A stretch of 42,454 nt of DNA, taken from contig WTBR01000177.1 of NCBI GenBank assembly GCA_013138975.1, forward strand, positions 1-42,454, read 5' to 3'. The notes under the pieces were generated by a model. It was not told the origin of the DNA. It was given only the letters and a program-made list of their open reading frames with translations, and did not search any database. The position numbers and the translations under genes were made by a program. Positions 1 through 12,500 of the stretch are shown piece after piece (position 1 is the stretch's first letter; every line of letters starts with the position of its first letter). Source of the DNA: Bacteroidales bacterium. GTDB lineage: Bacteria; Bacteroidota; Bacteroidia; Bacteroidales; UBA12077.

Positions 1-3
1 TTT

Positions 4-101
4 ATCCGTGCTACGGCTTGTTACTTATGCAGTCGTGCTATGGCTAACAGAACTTGTCCTCAGGCTGTTGCACAGTTTTATTCAAAAGCCGTAGTACGGA
101 T
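4..101. repeat. Imperfect inverted repeat at left edge
   Basis: The 16-mer at 4-19 (ATCCGTGCTACGGCTT) is matched in inverted orientation at 86-101 with a single mismatch. A related half-copy (TCGTGCTATGGCTA) lies between them at about 33-46. This looks like a fragment of a decayed mobile element or intergenic repeat family. No gene is visible here. Confidence 0.5.
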
Positions 102-144
102 TTACTAAAACCACTGTGTTAATATCCTTGGCACGACTTGCTAA

Positions 145-197
145 ATGATCTAGGCAAAAAATATTTCAAATTATTTTTTGGTCATTTTGAAATTTAA
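145..197 (+). repeat. 53-bp repeat, left copy (inverted partner at 41662-41714)
   Basis: Aligned by eye to the reverse complement of 41662-41714, this stretch matches at 47 of 53 positions. Weaker similarity continues a further 20-30 bases on the lower-coordinate side (TAATAT..CTGG against TAATAT..TTGG). The two copies face each other across the NRPS and SIR2 genes. The sequence is AT-rich but not low-complexity, so chance is unlikely. It may be the end of a decayed insertion sequence or a dispersed intergenic repeat. Confidence 0.7.
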
Positions 198-561
198 ATG
201 CTATAATTGAGTCTTATTTTAAACAATGAATTTGTTTTATTTTATAAATCCTGACAGAGTCAGAATGACCTGTCAGAGTTTTATTACCAGACTCCAGTGT
301 CGTTTAGTTAGCAAATCCTTCGATAAACTCAGGATGACTAATCTATCAATGTCAGGCTGAGCTTAAGATAGTGAAATTCGCCAAGCCGCTTGAAGCGGCT
401 AGGCGAATAAAAATCCACAGGTTTGGAAAAACTCTGTCAGGTCGACCCGAAACTTAAAGTTTTTGTTTTATTTTATTATAAAAAAATTCTATTAAAAGTG
501 ACACATCTATTTAGTTCTAAAATAAAAATATCTCCAAACGCTTCTTTCTCAATTTCAGACT
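198..561. other. Non-coding spacer downstream of the NRPS gene
   Basis: No gene is recognisable. CTGACAGAGT at 251-260 has its exact reverse complement at 431-440, and CTGTCAGAGT at 270-279 is a related copy. A strong palindrome lies at 376-408. The NRPS is transcribed towards this spacer, but I see no hairpin followed by a U-run in that direction, so no intrinsic terminator is called. Confidence 0.5.
376..408. repeat. 33-nt near-perfect palindrome
   Basis: The arms ATTCGCC-A-AGCCGCTT and AAGCGGCT-A-GGCGAAT flank a single central G. Only one A/A pair is unmatched, which leaves 15 base pairs. It is GC-rich compared with its surroundings. Neither strand has a clear T-run after it, so it is not a textbook terminator. 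It could be a REP-like element or a structure protecting the 3' end of the NRPS mRNA. Confidence 0.65.
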
Positions 562-3500
562 TTATAATGTTTCAATCAAGTCTTTTCTCTTGAGAATTAA
601 ACATTCACTAAATTTATTATAAAGAATTTTAACATTCGGTTGTTTAAATATTGTATAATGGTTTCCCTGTACTTCTTTAATAATTATATCCTTTTTGGAA
701 AATACCTGCCAGTTTCTAGTAATTATTCGTTTAGAATCACTTGCTGCAAAATAATTTATCTGAGAATTTATACCATTATCTGGATTGTAATTATTACATG
801 CTGTACTTAAACTTCTAGTGAAATTCATGTATTTTACCAAGTCTTCAATTGAAACTTTTTCATATTCTTTAATTTCAAATCCTATATTTTTTACTATTTC
901 ATACTTTAGTATCTCACTTGCATCGGCTATATTTTTTAAGTACGCAATTACATTAAGCCAGAAATCTTTAAGGTCTATTCCGGTATTTAATCCTGCTATA
1001 ACTTCATCATCAAAATATTTTCTTATCCAATCCAGCTCAGAATCAATTGTAAATTCTTTTATTTTAACTTCTTCGTTTACATTTGGTGGCATAGAATCTA
1101 TTATACCAAAGAATCTAACATCTTCTTTTTCTTGTTCTAATTGCCTAATCATTTCAAAAGCTATTGTTCCGCCTAAGGACCATCCTGCAATATTATATTC
1201 TCCTTGCTTTTGAACTTTCTTTATACTCTTAATATATTTAAATGCCAGTTGCTCAATGGTAATATTTGTTGGTTCATATTTTTTTAGACTTCCTGCCTTA
1301 ATTCCCCAATAATTGATTCCATCATTTGCTTGTTTGCAAAATTCAATATATCCATCCACTTCTCCACTACCATCATGAATTAGGAATATATTTTCGCCAT
1401 TAACATCTCCTTCTCTCAACAATACTAAATGATCATCGTTTATACTTTTTTGGGATGTATTTATATAAATAAATTCTGCCATTTGAAGTATAGTTGGATT
1501 TTTAAATATTTCAAGTAATGGAATATTTACATCAAATTTATTCATCAATTTATTTATACAGGTAGCTGCTTTTAGGGAATGGCCTCCTATGAAAAAAAAG
1601 TTGGCTGTTGTGCTTATCGCTTCTTTTTCTATATTCAATACTTCTGACCAGATTTCTACTATTTTTTCTTCTGTTTCGTTTGATGGTGCTACATAATCGT
1701 CGCCTGCTTTTATCTCGGGGGATGGTAGTGCTTTGCGATTTACTTTTCCATTACTTGTTAATGGAATTTCATCCAAGTCTACAAAATAGGAAGGAATCAT
1801 ATAATCAGGAAGACTTGATGATAAATATGTGCGTATTTCTTCCTCGTTAAAATCTTCCTTTATTACAAGATAAGTACACAGATATTTATCTCCGTTTTCT
1901 TCTTTAGCTATTACTGCACATTCTTTTATGTTTTTATGTTTTAGCAAAGCATTTTCTATCTCGCCTAATTCTATCCTAAATCCACGAATTTTTACCTGGT
2001 GATCAATCCTTCCTAAAAATTCGATGTTACCATCGGGTAAGCAACGTGCTAAATCGCCTGTTTTATATAATCTTGAATCAGGATCATTACTAAACGGATT
2101 TTTTATGAATTTTTCTGCTGTTAAGTCCGGACGCTTTAAATATCCTCGGGCAAGTCCTGCTCCTGAAATACAAAGTTCTCCCGGAACTCCCATTGGAACA
2201 AGTTTTGTATTTTCATCTGTTATAAAAATCATAACATTTGCTAATGGGCGACCCAAAGGAATATTCCTATTTGTGTGTGTTACTTTGTGATTTAAACATG
2301 TTACTGTTGCTTCTGTAGGCCCATAATGGTTATATACATCAAAATTTCTTTTGGGTATTGCTTGCAACTTATCTCCACCTGAAATAAGTATTCTTAAACT
2401 TTTAATTTCCTCTTTTAAAACCTGATCGGTTAATGCGGCTGGCAATACCAATATTGAAATATTATTTTTCTCTAAATAATTTTTCATCTCTTTAATATCG
2501 GCTAAATATTCTTTGGGGATTATATTCAATGTTGCTCCGGAAAGTAAAGTTGGATATAATTCCTCAACGGAAGCATCAAAAGCAATATTAAGATATTTTC
2601 CTACTATGTCATTCGTATTAAATTGATATGTTATAATACTCCAATGTATAAAATTAACAACAGATTTATGCTCAACTAATACTCCTTTGGGCATACCCGT
2701 TGAACCTGATGTATATATGACATAAGCAAGATTATTACTTTGCACTTCTGAGTTCACTTTTTCACAGGTTTCTTCGTTAATTTTATCCCAATCTTTATCA
2801 AGATAAACCAGCTCTGAATTAGATTGAGGAAATTTTAAATGCGCTTGCGTTAAAACGATATTACATTCACTATCTTGAAGCATATAAGCTATACGATTAT
2901 CAGGATATGCAGGATCAATAGGTACATAAGCACCTCCTGATTTAAGAATTCCAAATATCCCTATTATCATTTCAAATGATCGATCTACACAAATTCCTAT
3001 CAATGATTCCGGTTTAACTCCTTTGGCTTTTAAATAATGTCCCAGCTGATTGGCCTTTTCATCTAATTCTCTATATGTTAGTTGCTTATTTTCAAAAACT
3101 ACAGCTAAGTTGTTTGGTGTTTTCTCGACTTGCTCCTCAAATAACTGATGAATGGTCTTATCTTTTGGGTAATCTACTTTTGTATCGTTAAACGTATACA
3201 ATAACTGATGTTTCTCTTCTTTGCTTAGAATATCAATTGCAGAAATTTTAATCTCAGAATTATTGGCTAATTGAGCTATTATCTGTTTAAAATATTCTAT
3301 AAATCGATCTATTGTTTTGGCTTTGAATAGTTGGGTACAATATTCTAAACTAAACATCAATTGTTCTCCATAATCTACTGTCATTAAAGCTAAGTCGAAC
3401 CTGGAAACTCCCTTTGTGTGTATACGATTTTCATTATCTATTCCTGAAATATCGCCACTATATTCTGCCTGATTTAGTAAATTAATCCCCACATCGAAAA

Positions 3501-6500
3501 TTGGATGACGGCTGGTATCTCGCTCCACTGATACCTTATCTACTAAATCTTCGAACTGGTAATTCTGATATTCGTAAGCTTCAAGTACGGTTTGCTTTAA
3601 GTTTGATACGAACTCTTGTATGGTTTCTTCTGCTTTTACTTCATTACGTATGCATAATGTATTAACAAACATACCTACTATATTCTCTAAATCGACATGA
3701 TTCCTTCCTGCTATTGGTGCTCCTACAATTATATCATCTTGCCCGCTTAGTTTCGATAGTAGAATATTAAATACAGATAACAAGGTCATATACAATGTAA
3801 GGTCATTTTCTTTGGTGAAAGTTTTTATCCCCTCCGTTTCTTCCTTGCTCAGTACAAAATTTACTATTGCTCCTTCATTACTTTGTATTAATGGTCGAAC
3901 ATAATCGGTGGGAAGGTTCAATACGGGTATCTCGCCTTTAAATTTATTAAGCCAATATTTTTCCTGATTTTTTATAAGTTCTTGCTGCTCTTCACTATTT
4001 TGCCACTGGCTATAATCCTTATATTGTAAGGCTAATGGTGCTAATTCTTCTCCTGAAAACAAAGCCTGAAATTCTTTCTCTAAGATTACTTGCGTAGCTC
4101 CATCACTTATTATATGGTGCATATCAATCATTAACAAGCTATCTTCTCCTTTTATTTCTATTATAGCTGCTCGCAAAAGCGGTGCTTTTGATAAATCAAA
4201 GGGCTTTATAAATTTATTTTGTGTGTTTCTAAGTTCTGTGTTTTCTATACTTAGTTCTTCTAGCTCAAAATCAACTTCTTTGTGTATTAGTTGAACTGGT
4301 ACCTGATCAACAATATTTATACTTGTACGGAAACTCTCGTGGCGATTTATTAGTTGTTTGAATACATTTTTAATTTTTCCTATATCGGCCTCTTTTCCCA
4401 ATGAAATTAAATTTGGCAAATTATAAGTTGTTGATGTTAAATCAAACTGTTGCAGTAAATACAAACGCTTTTGTGCCGGAGATACCGGGTAATTTGATTG
4501 TTCTTTTGCTTTTAGTATGGATACAAACTCTTTCTTTGTACTTTTTGCTATCTGACTTGCCTGAGATTTTATAGTTGGATGTATAAATATTTCTCGTAAT
4601 GGAAATTCAACTCCTATTTCTTTATGTATTTTACTTGTTAACACAGTAGCTTTGAGCGAATGACCTCCTATAGAGAAAAAATTGACATTTACACTTATGT
4701 CTTCCTTATCTATTTTTAATACCTCTGACCATATTCCAAGCAAGTTTTCTTCTATTTCATTGGATGGTGCTACATAATCATCTCCTGCTTTTACCTGTGG
4801 TGATGGCAGTGCTTTGCGATTTACCTTTTCATTTGCTGTTAGTGGGAAACTCTCCAACTCAACAATATACGAAGGAACCATATAATCGGGAAGTTGTTCT
4901 GACAAATATGCTCTTAGCTCTTCATGATTAAGTTCTTCTTTACTAACTATATATGCGCATAGATACTTATCTCCATTTTCTTCTCTGGCAAGTACTACAC
5001 TCTCTTTTATATTTTCATGTTTTAACAAAACACTCTCTATCTCGCCTAATTCAATTCTAAATCCACGAATTTTCACCTGATGGTCTATTCTTCCCAAGAA
5101 ATCAATATTTCCATCATTAGTCCACTTTGCTAAGTCTCCTGTTTGATAAATTTTATCTCCTTTAATAAATGGACTTTCAATAAACTTCTCTCTGGTGAGT
5201 TCTTCTTTTCCAAAATATCCTCTTCCAACCTGAGTTCCTCCAAAATAAAGTTCTCCTGTAACTCCTATCGGCACAGGTTTAAGACTCTTATCTAAGATAT
5301 AAGCTGATGTGTTTGAAATAGGTTTACCAATTGTAGGAAATTCCGGATGATTTTCATTCGGTGATATTGTTAAAGTTGTAACAACATGGGTTTCTGATGG
5401 GCCGTAATGATTATGTATAAAAACATTGTTGGTTTTAAGATAATTTCTTAATGATTCATTTATTATTACCTTTTCCCCTGCTGTTTGAATATGGTGTAAG
5501 CATTTTGGTATTTGCTGAACAAATGTTTGATCTCCAAATACCATTTGTATAAATGACATGGGCCAAAAAACAGTTTTAACCGCTTCTTTTGTCATCAAAT
5601 CGAAAAGTCTCGTTACATTTAAACGTGTAGGTTCATCCACTAAAACAAGTTTCCCTCCACTTAATAGTGCTCCAAATATTTCATGTGCCGAGGCATCAAA
5701 ACTAATGGTCGAAAATTGTAAGATTGAATTAAAATCCAGGTTGGTCTTATCGTAATCAAATTGTACAAGATTAACCATATTCTTATGCTCCAACATTACT
5801 CCCTTGGGTTTACCTGTGGAACCTGATGTATAGATAATGTAAATCAAATCGGAAGAATTGTTTGCTATATTTAAATTTCCTTCTTCTTGTTTTTGTAAGG
5901 TTTTATTTAAACTATCAATTAAAATAATATCTCGATTTAATGATATAACATCCTTCTCTTTTTCAACATAAGCAATTCCATTAATTTCTTTTAATTCTCT
6001 TATCTCAGGAAACTCATTATTATTTCGAATAATTTTTTCAACTATTTGACTCAGTATAATTTCTCCTTCGCCAAGGACGGCTAAATTAATGTTTGAATCG
6101 TTTAACATTGTTTTATAATCGCTTGTGGCGTAAGGCCCTCCAGCAATTATCGAAATATCAGGCTTTATATGTTTAATTTTTAAAATAACTTTATGAAAGA
6201 AGTCTTTGTAATATGTTAATGAACGTATGCAAATCAAATCGGGGTCAAAATCCAATATAATCTCATTTAACTGATTGAAGCTATCAAAATCGACTCGTGA
6301 CTTTATTATTCTGCCATTCACTTTTTCTTTATATTCTGAATTTAAGTATGATAATAAGGATAAAAGACCCAGCGGCGCTTCAAGCATATCATACAAGGTG
6401 TTAGCACTTTCCGAGGTAAATAACATGGATGCATCAATGAATAGTATTTTTAATGCATCCTCTTTTTTATCCTTGTTTTGATTAAAGTACTTCTTAATTT

Positions 6501-9500
6501 TTGTCATATAATCCGGAGCAGACCTATAATCAAGGGGTAGCATTTTGGCATCGTCCAATTCACTGATTTGAATATCTGCCAGATCCAATATATCTGAAAT
6601 ACTATTAATTTCTACCGGTAAATAACTATTATACTTTTGAATTATTTCATCGGGGCTAAAATTCTTAAATTCATATTTTAGAACGTGTAACAATCGATCC
6701 TTATTCAAAAAATATTCATTAACAAACAAGGCCTGAATTTCTTGTACAAATTCCTTCGGATAGGGCAAGGTTTCCGGCAGCTCATGATATGCATAGTTTG
6801 ATGATTTTATAATGGATTCATGGCTAATTCCATTATCAATTGCTAATTTATACATATCTGTGTTAAGATATATTTTCAATATGTTAATGTTTGGAAAATG
6901 TATCCATTTTAATTCTTTCAAGAAATTATATGTCAATAGAACCTCTTCTTTTGTCTCCGTTGGGAAGCCAATCATCAATTCTAGCTCAAGAACAACATGA
7001 GGATATTTTGTACATATATACTCGATATTTTCTTTCAACCTTGGCAAATTCATTTTCTTCCCTATCAATTTCTGTATTCTTGGGGAAGCTGACTCTAAAC
7101 TTAAATCAATATTAACTGTTCCTGCATTAATCATTAAGTCTATAAAGTCGGTTGTTAAAATATCCCCCCTTAATCCATTCGGGAAAAATATCTGTATGTC
7201 AATTTTGCTATCGATGATTTTATGTAGTAATTTCTCGCTATTCTTTCTATGCAAATTAAAAATATCATCAATAAACACGAACCTGCTTACTCCTGAATTA
7301 TAGGATTTCATTATTTCTGCGAAAATATCATCGGCTTCTCTAACAACATGTTTCTTTGGCCAAATCTTATGACAAAATGCGCAATTATATGGGCAGCCTC
7401 TTGTTGCCTGAATTGAGATGCTATGTTTAGCCATTCCAATGCCAATATGATTGTGATATTTTCCATAATCGATTAAACTTCTGTCAATGTGTGGTAAGGT
7501 GCTTAAATCTGTTATCTGCTTACAAGTATCTGTTTTTACTATATTTTCATTCACTAAATTCTTTACGCTTATCAAATTATAAGAATATTTACTTAAAAAT
7601 TGATCTTCTGTTATTATGGTATTTGCATTACTATCCTCTATCATTATTCGTATTCTCTCCTCCGGATATTCGGTATCGATAGGAAGATAGGCTCCTCCGG
7701 CTTTTAATATACCCAAAATGGTAATTATCATTTCAAATGATCGATCCAGAATTAAGGCTACAATTGAATTTCTTTCGACACCTCTTTTTTGAAGCAATCT
7801 TGCCAGCTGATTTGCTTTTTGATTAAGTTCCCGGTATTTCAATGAAACACCATTGAATGTTAGTGCAATATTTTCCGGCGTTCTTTCTACCTGTTCTTCA
7901 AATAGCTGATGAATGGTCTTATTTTCAGGGTAGAAGGATTCTGTATCATTGAATTTAAATAATAGTTGTTGTTTTTCCTCTGCATCTAAAATTTCAATCG
8001 TTGATATTGTACTTATTGCTTTCTCTGGCAACTGATTAACAATATGTTTAAAATATTTTATATATCTATCAATTGTTTCTGATTTGAATATTTTTGTACA
8101 ATAGTTAAAATGCAATAATAAATATTCGCCATAGTCAATAGCGGAGAAATTCAAGTCAAATGCTGCTGAATGTTCTCTATGAACATAAGTATTTTCTTCA
8201 TAACTTAATCCATCGTATTCTTTTTGATTTAATAAATTGAACATTACATCAAAGATCGGATTACGGCTTGTATCTCGCTCTACGGATACCTTGTCTACTA
8301 AATCTTCGAACTGGTAATTCTGATTTTCGTATGCTCCAAGTACTGTTTGCTTTAAGCCTGATACGAACTCTTGTATGGTTTCTTCTCCTTTTACTTCATT
8401 TCGTATGGATAGTGTATTAATAAACATGCCTACTATATTCTCCAAATCGGCATGATTTCTTCCTGCTATTGGTGTTCCTACTACTATGTTTTCTTGCCCG
8501 CTTAGCTTCGATAGTAGAATACTAAAAGCAGATAACAAGGACATATACAATGTAAGGTCATTTTCTTTGGTGAAAAATCTTATCCTTTCTGTTTCTTCTT
8601 TGCTCAGCACAAAATTTACTGTTGCTCCTTCGCTACTTTGTACTGAAGGTCGAACATAATCGCTTGGAAGGTTTAATACGGGTATCTCTCCTTCGAATTT
8701 ATTGAGCCAATATTGTTCGTGATCTTTTATTAGGCCTTGCTGCTCTTTACTATTTTGCCACTGGCTATAATCTTTGTATTGTAAGGATAATGGAGCCAGT
8801 TCTTCTCCTGAAAGCAGTGCGCGAAATTCTTTTTCTAAGATTGCATGCGAGGTTCCATCACTTATTATATGGTGCATATCAATCATTAAGAAGCTTTCCT
8901 CTCCTTTTATATTTACAATAAGTACTCGTAAAAAGGGTGCTTGGGATAAATCAAAAGGCTTTACGAATTTATTTTGTGAGTTTTCAAGTTCTGTGTTTTT
9001 TATATTTATTTCTTCAAGCTCAAAATCAACTTCCTTATTGATTATCTGAACAGGCTCTTCATCAACTACAATAATGCTTGTTCGGAAACTTTCATGTCGA
9101 TTTATTAACTGCTTGAATGCTGCTTGTATTTTTGATTTATCAAGCTCTTTGCCCAATGGAATTATATTGGGCATATTATATGCTGTTGATGTTAAATCGA
9201 ACTGTTGCAACAAATACAATCGCTTCTGCGCCGAAGATACCGGGTAATTTAATTGTTCCTTTGCTTTTGGTATGGATACAAAATCTTTCTTTGTACTTGT
9301 TGCTATCTGAATTGCCTGAGTTTTTATTGTTGAATGTATAAACACTTCTCGTAATGGAAATTCAACTCCTATTTCTTTATGTATTTTACTGGTTAACACG
9401 GTAGCTTTTAGCGAATGACCTCCTATTGAAAAGAAATTAGCATTTACACTTATATCTTCTTTATCTATATTTAACACTTCTGACCATATTGCAACTAACT

Positions 9501-12500
9501 TTTCTTCAATTTCTGTGGATGGTGCAACATAATCATCTCCTGCTTTTATTTCCGGGGATGGCAATGCTTTGCGGTTTACTTTTCCACTTGTATTTAGAGG
9601 TAAACTTTCTAATTCTACAAAATATGACGGAATCATATAATCGGGAAGTTGCGCTGACATATAAGTTCTTAGCTCTTCTTGGCTGAATTCTTCTTTACAA
9701 ACAACATATGCGCATAGATACTTATCATTGTTTTTTTCAATGGCTAGTACGACATTCTCTTTTATGTTTTCATGTTTTAATAAAGTACTCTCTATCTCTC
9801 CCAATTCTATTCTAAATCCACGGATCTTAACCTGATGGTCAATACGTCCTAAAAACTCAATATTCCCATCGGGTAAGCAACGGGCTAAATCGCCTGTGCG
9901 GTATAAACGTTCTCCTTTTTTAAAAGGATGAGAGATAAACTTCTCTTTGGTTAATTCAACTTGGTTTAAATATCCTTTTGCTAAACCATATCCACTTATA
10001 CATAATTCTCCTGCTATACCTATTGGCTGAAGCTTATTAAAACTATTAACTATAAAGATATTACAATTCTCTATTGGCTTCCCAATTGGAATATTTGTCT
10101 CTGTTTTTAAAACTTCATACCTACTGCTTACTACTGTGTTCTCTGTTGGCCCATAATTATTATATAATCGATATTTTCTTTGCTTAAAATATTTTAGTTT
10201 ATCTCCTCCTGTTAATAATACTCTCAATGAATTATTTTCATATTCCATAAAATTTTCACAAAACTGGGTCGGTAGAAAACTTATTGTTACGTCTTTCTTA
10301 TGAAAGTATTCGTTTAATCTTTGTGAATCCGTTTTTATTTCTTCATCTATAAGATATAAGGATGCACCTTTTATTAATCCGGGGAAAGTCTCCCATACTG
10401 ATGCATCAAATCCGAATCCTGAATATTTACTTATGCGATCTGTTGAATTAATTTTATAAAATTCGTTATGTCCAAAACATAAATTAACTAATGCTCTGTG
10501 TTCAACTAATGTTCCTTTTGGCAAGCCTGTTGATCCTGATGTATAAATAATATATGCTGTATTAGTTGCTTGAACTATTAGGTCAAGATTACTTGAATCC
10601 AATAAATTCATATCATTTGTATAAACATTATTTATACAATTATTTTTATGATTTAAGTATTCTTTTGTAATATTCCCGGTAAAAATTGTTTCTATACAAC
10701 TATCATTCAACATAAATTGTATTCGAGAATCCGGTAAGGAATTATCTATTGGGAGGTAAGCTTTTCCTGCTTTTAATATTCCAAAAACACCAATATAGAG
10801 ATCTATTGAGGATTCATACAATATACCAACAACTCCCTGTTCATTCCCACTCAATCCAATCAAATATCGAGCAAATTGATTGGATTTTTCATTCAATTCT
10901 TTGTATGTTATTAACTGGTTTTCAAAAACCAATGCTATATTATCCGGGGTTTTCTCTACCTGCTCCTCAAATAACTTATCAATTGTCTTATCATTTGGAT
11001 AATCTGCTTCTGTATTGTTAAACTCATACAATAATTGTTGTTTCTCTTTTTCGGTTAGAATATCAATTTCAGAGATTTTAATCTCAGGCTTTCTTGCTAA
11101 TTGAACTACTATCTGTTTAAAATATACTATAAACCGATCTATTGTTTCGGCTTTGAATAATTGTGTACAATAATTAAAGCTTATTAATAGATGTTCTTCA
11201 TAATCAATCGCTGTTAATGTTAAATCAAATTTAGAAACTCCTTTTTTATGAATAAGATTTTCATTATCTATTTCTGATATATCTCCGCTATATTCTGCCT
11301 GGTTTAATAAATTAATCACCACATCGAAAATAGGATTGCGGCTGGTATCTCGCTCCAAGGATACTTTATCTACTAAATCTTCGAACTGGTAGTTTTGATT
11401 TTCGTAGGCTCCAAGTACGTTTTGCTTCAGGCTTGACACAAATTTTTGTATGCTTTCTTCTCCGTTTACTTCATTTCGTATAGATAGTGTATTAATAAAC
11501 ATACCTACTATATTCTCCAAATCTGCATGATTTCTTCCGGCTATTGGTGTTCCTACTATTATATCACCTTGTCCGCTTAGCTTCGATAGAAGAATATTAA
11601 ATACAGATAGCAAAGACATATACATAGTAAGATTATTTTCTTTGGTGAATTTCCTTACTGCTTCTGTCTCTTCTTTGTTAAGTGCAAAATTTACTGTTGC
11701 TCCTTCATGACTTTGCATTAAAGGTCGAACATAATCCATTGGGAGATTCAGTACTGGGACCTCTCCTTCAAATTTATTAAGCCAATATTGTTCCTGATTT
11801 TTTATAAACTCTTGCTGCTCTTTACTATTTTGCCACTCACTATAATCCTTGTATTGTAATGGTAATGGAGCTAATTCTTCTCCTGAATATAAAGATTGAA
11901 ATTCTTTCTCTAATATTGCATGCGAGGTTCCATCGCTGATGATATGATGCATATCAATCATTAACAAATTGTCTTCTCCTTTTATATCTACAATAGCTAC
12001 TCGCAAAAATGGTGCTTTGGATAAATCAAAGGGCTTTATAAATTTATTTCGTGTGTTTTCAATTTCTGTGTTTTCTATACTTATTTCTTCAATCTCAAAC
12101 TCAACATTTTTACTTATATGCTGAACAGGCTCACCATCAATTACAATAATACTTGTTCGGAAACTCTCATGACGTTTTATTAGTTGTTTGAATACATCTT
12201 CTATTTTTCCTTTATCGGCCTCTTTCTCCAATGGAATTATATATGGCATATTATAGACCGTTGATGTTAAATCAAACTGTTGCAGTAAATACAAACGCTT
12301 TTGTGCCGGAGATACCGGGTAATTTGATTGTTCCTTTGCTTTTGGTATGGATACAAACTCTTTCTTTGTGCTTATCTCGATATGACTTGCCTGAGATTTT
12401 ATGGTTGAATGTATAAATACTTCTCGTAATGGAAATTCAACTCCAATTTCCTTATGTATATTACTTGTTAACACGGTAGCTTTGAGCGAATGACCTCCTA

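Noticed and set aside
5890..7520. Insertion as a separate gene or a mobile intron/intein
   Set aside because: It stays in frame with the A domain, has no start or stop of its own, and lacks intein splicing motifs (no Cys/Ser start with HN-C/S/T end at the junctions). Domain motifs are those of a radical SAM/B12 enzyme.
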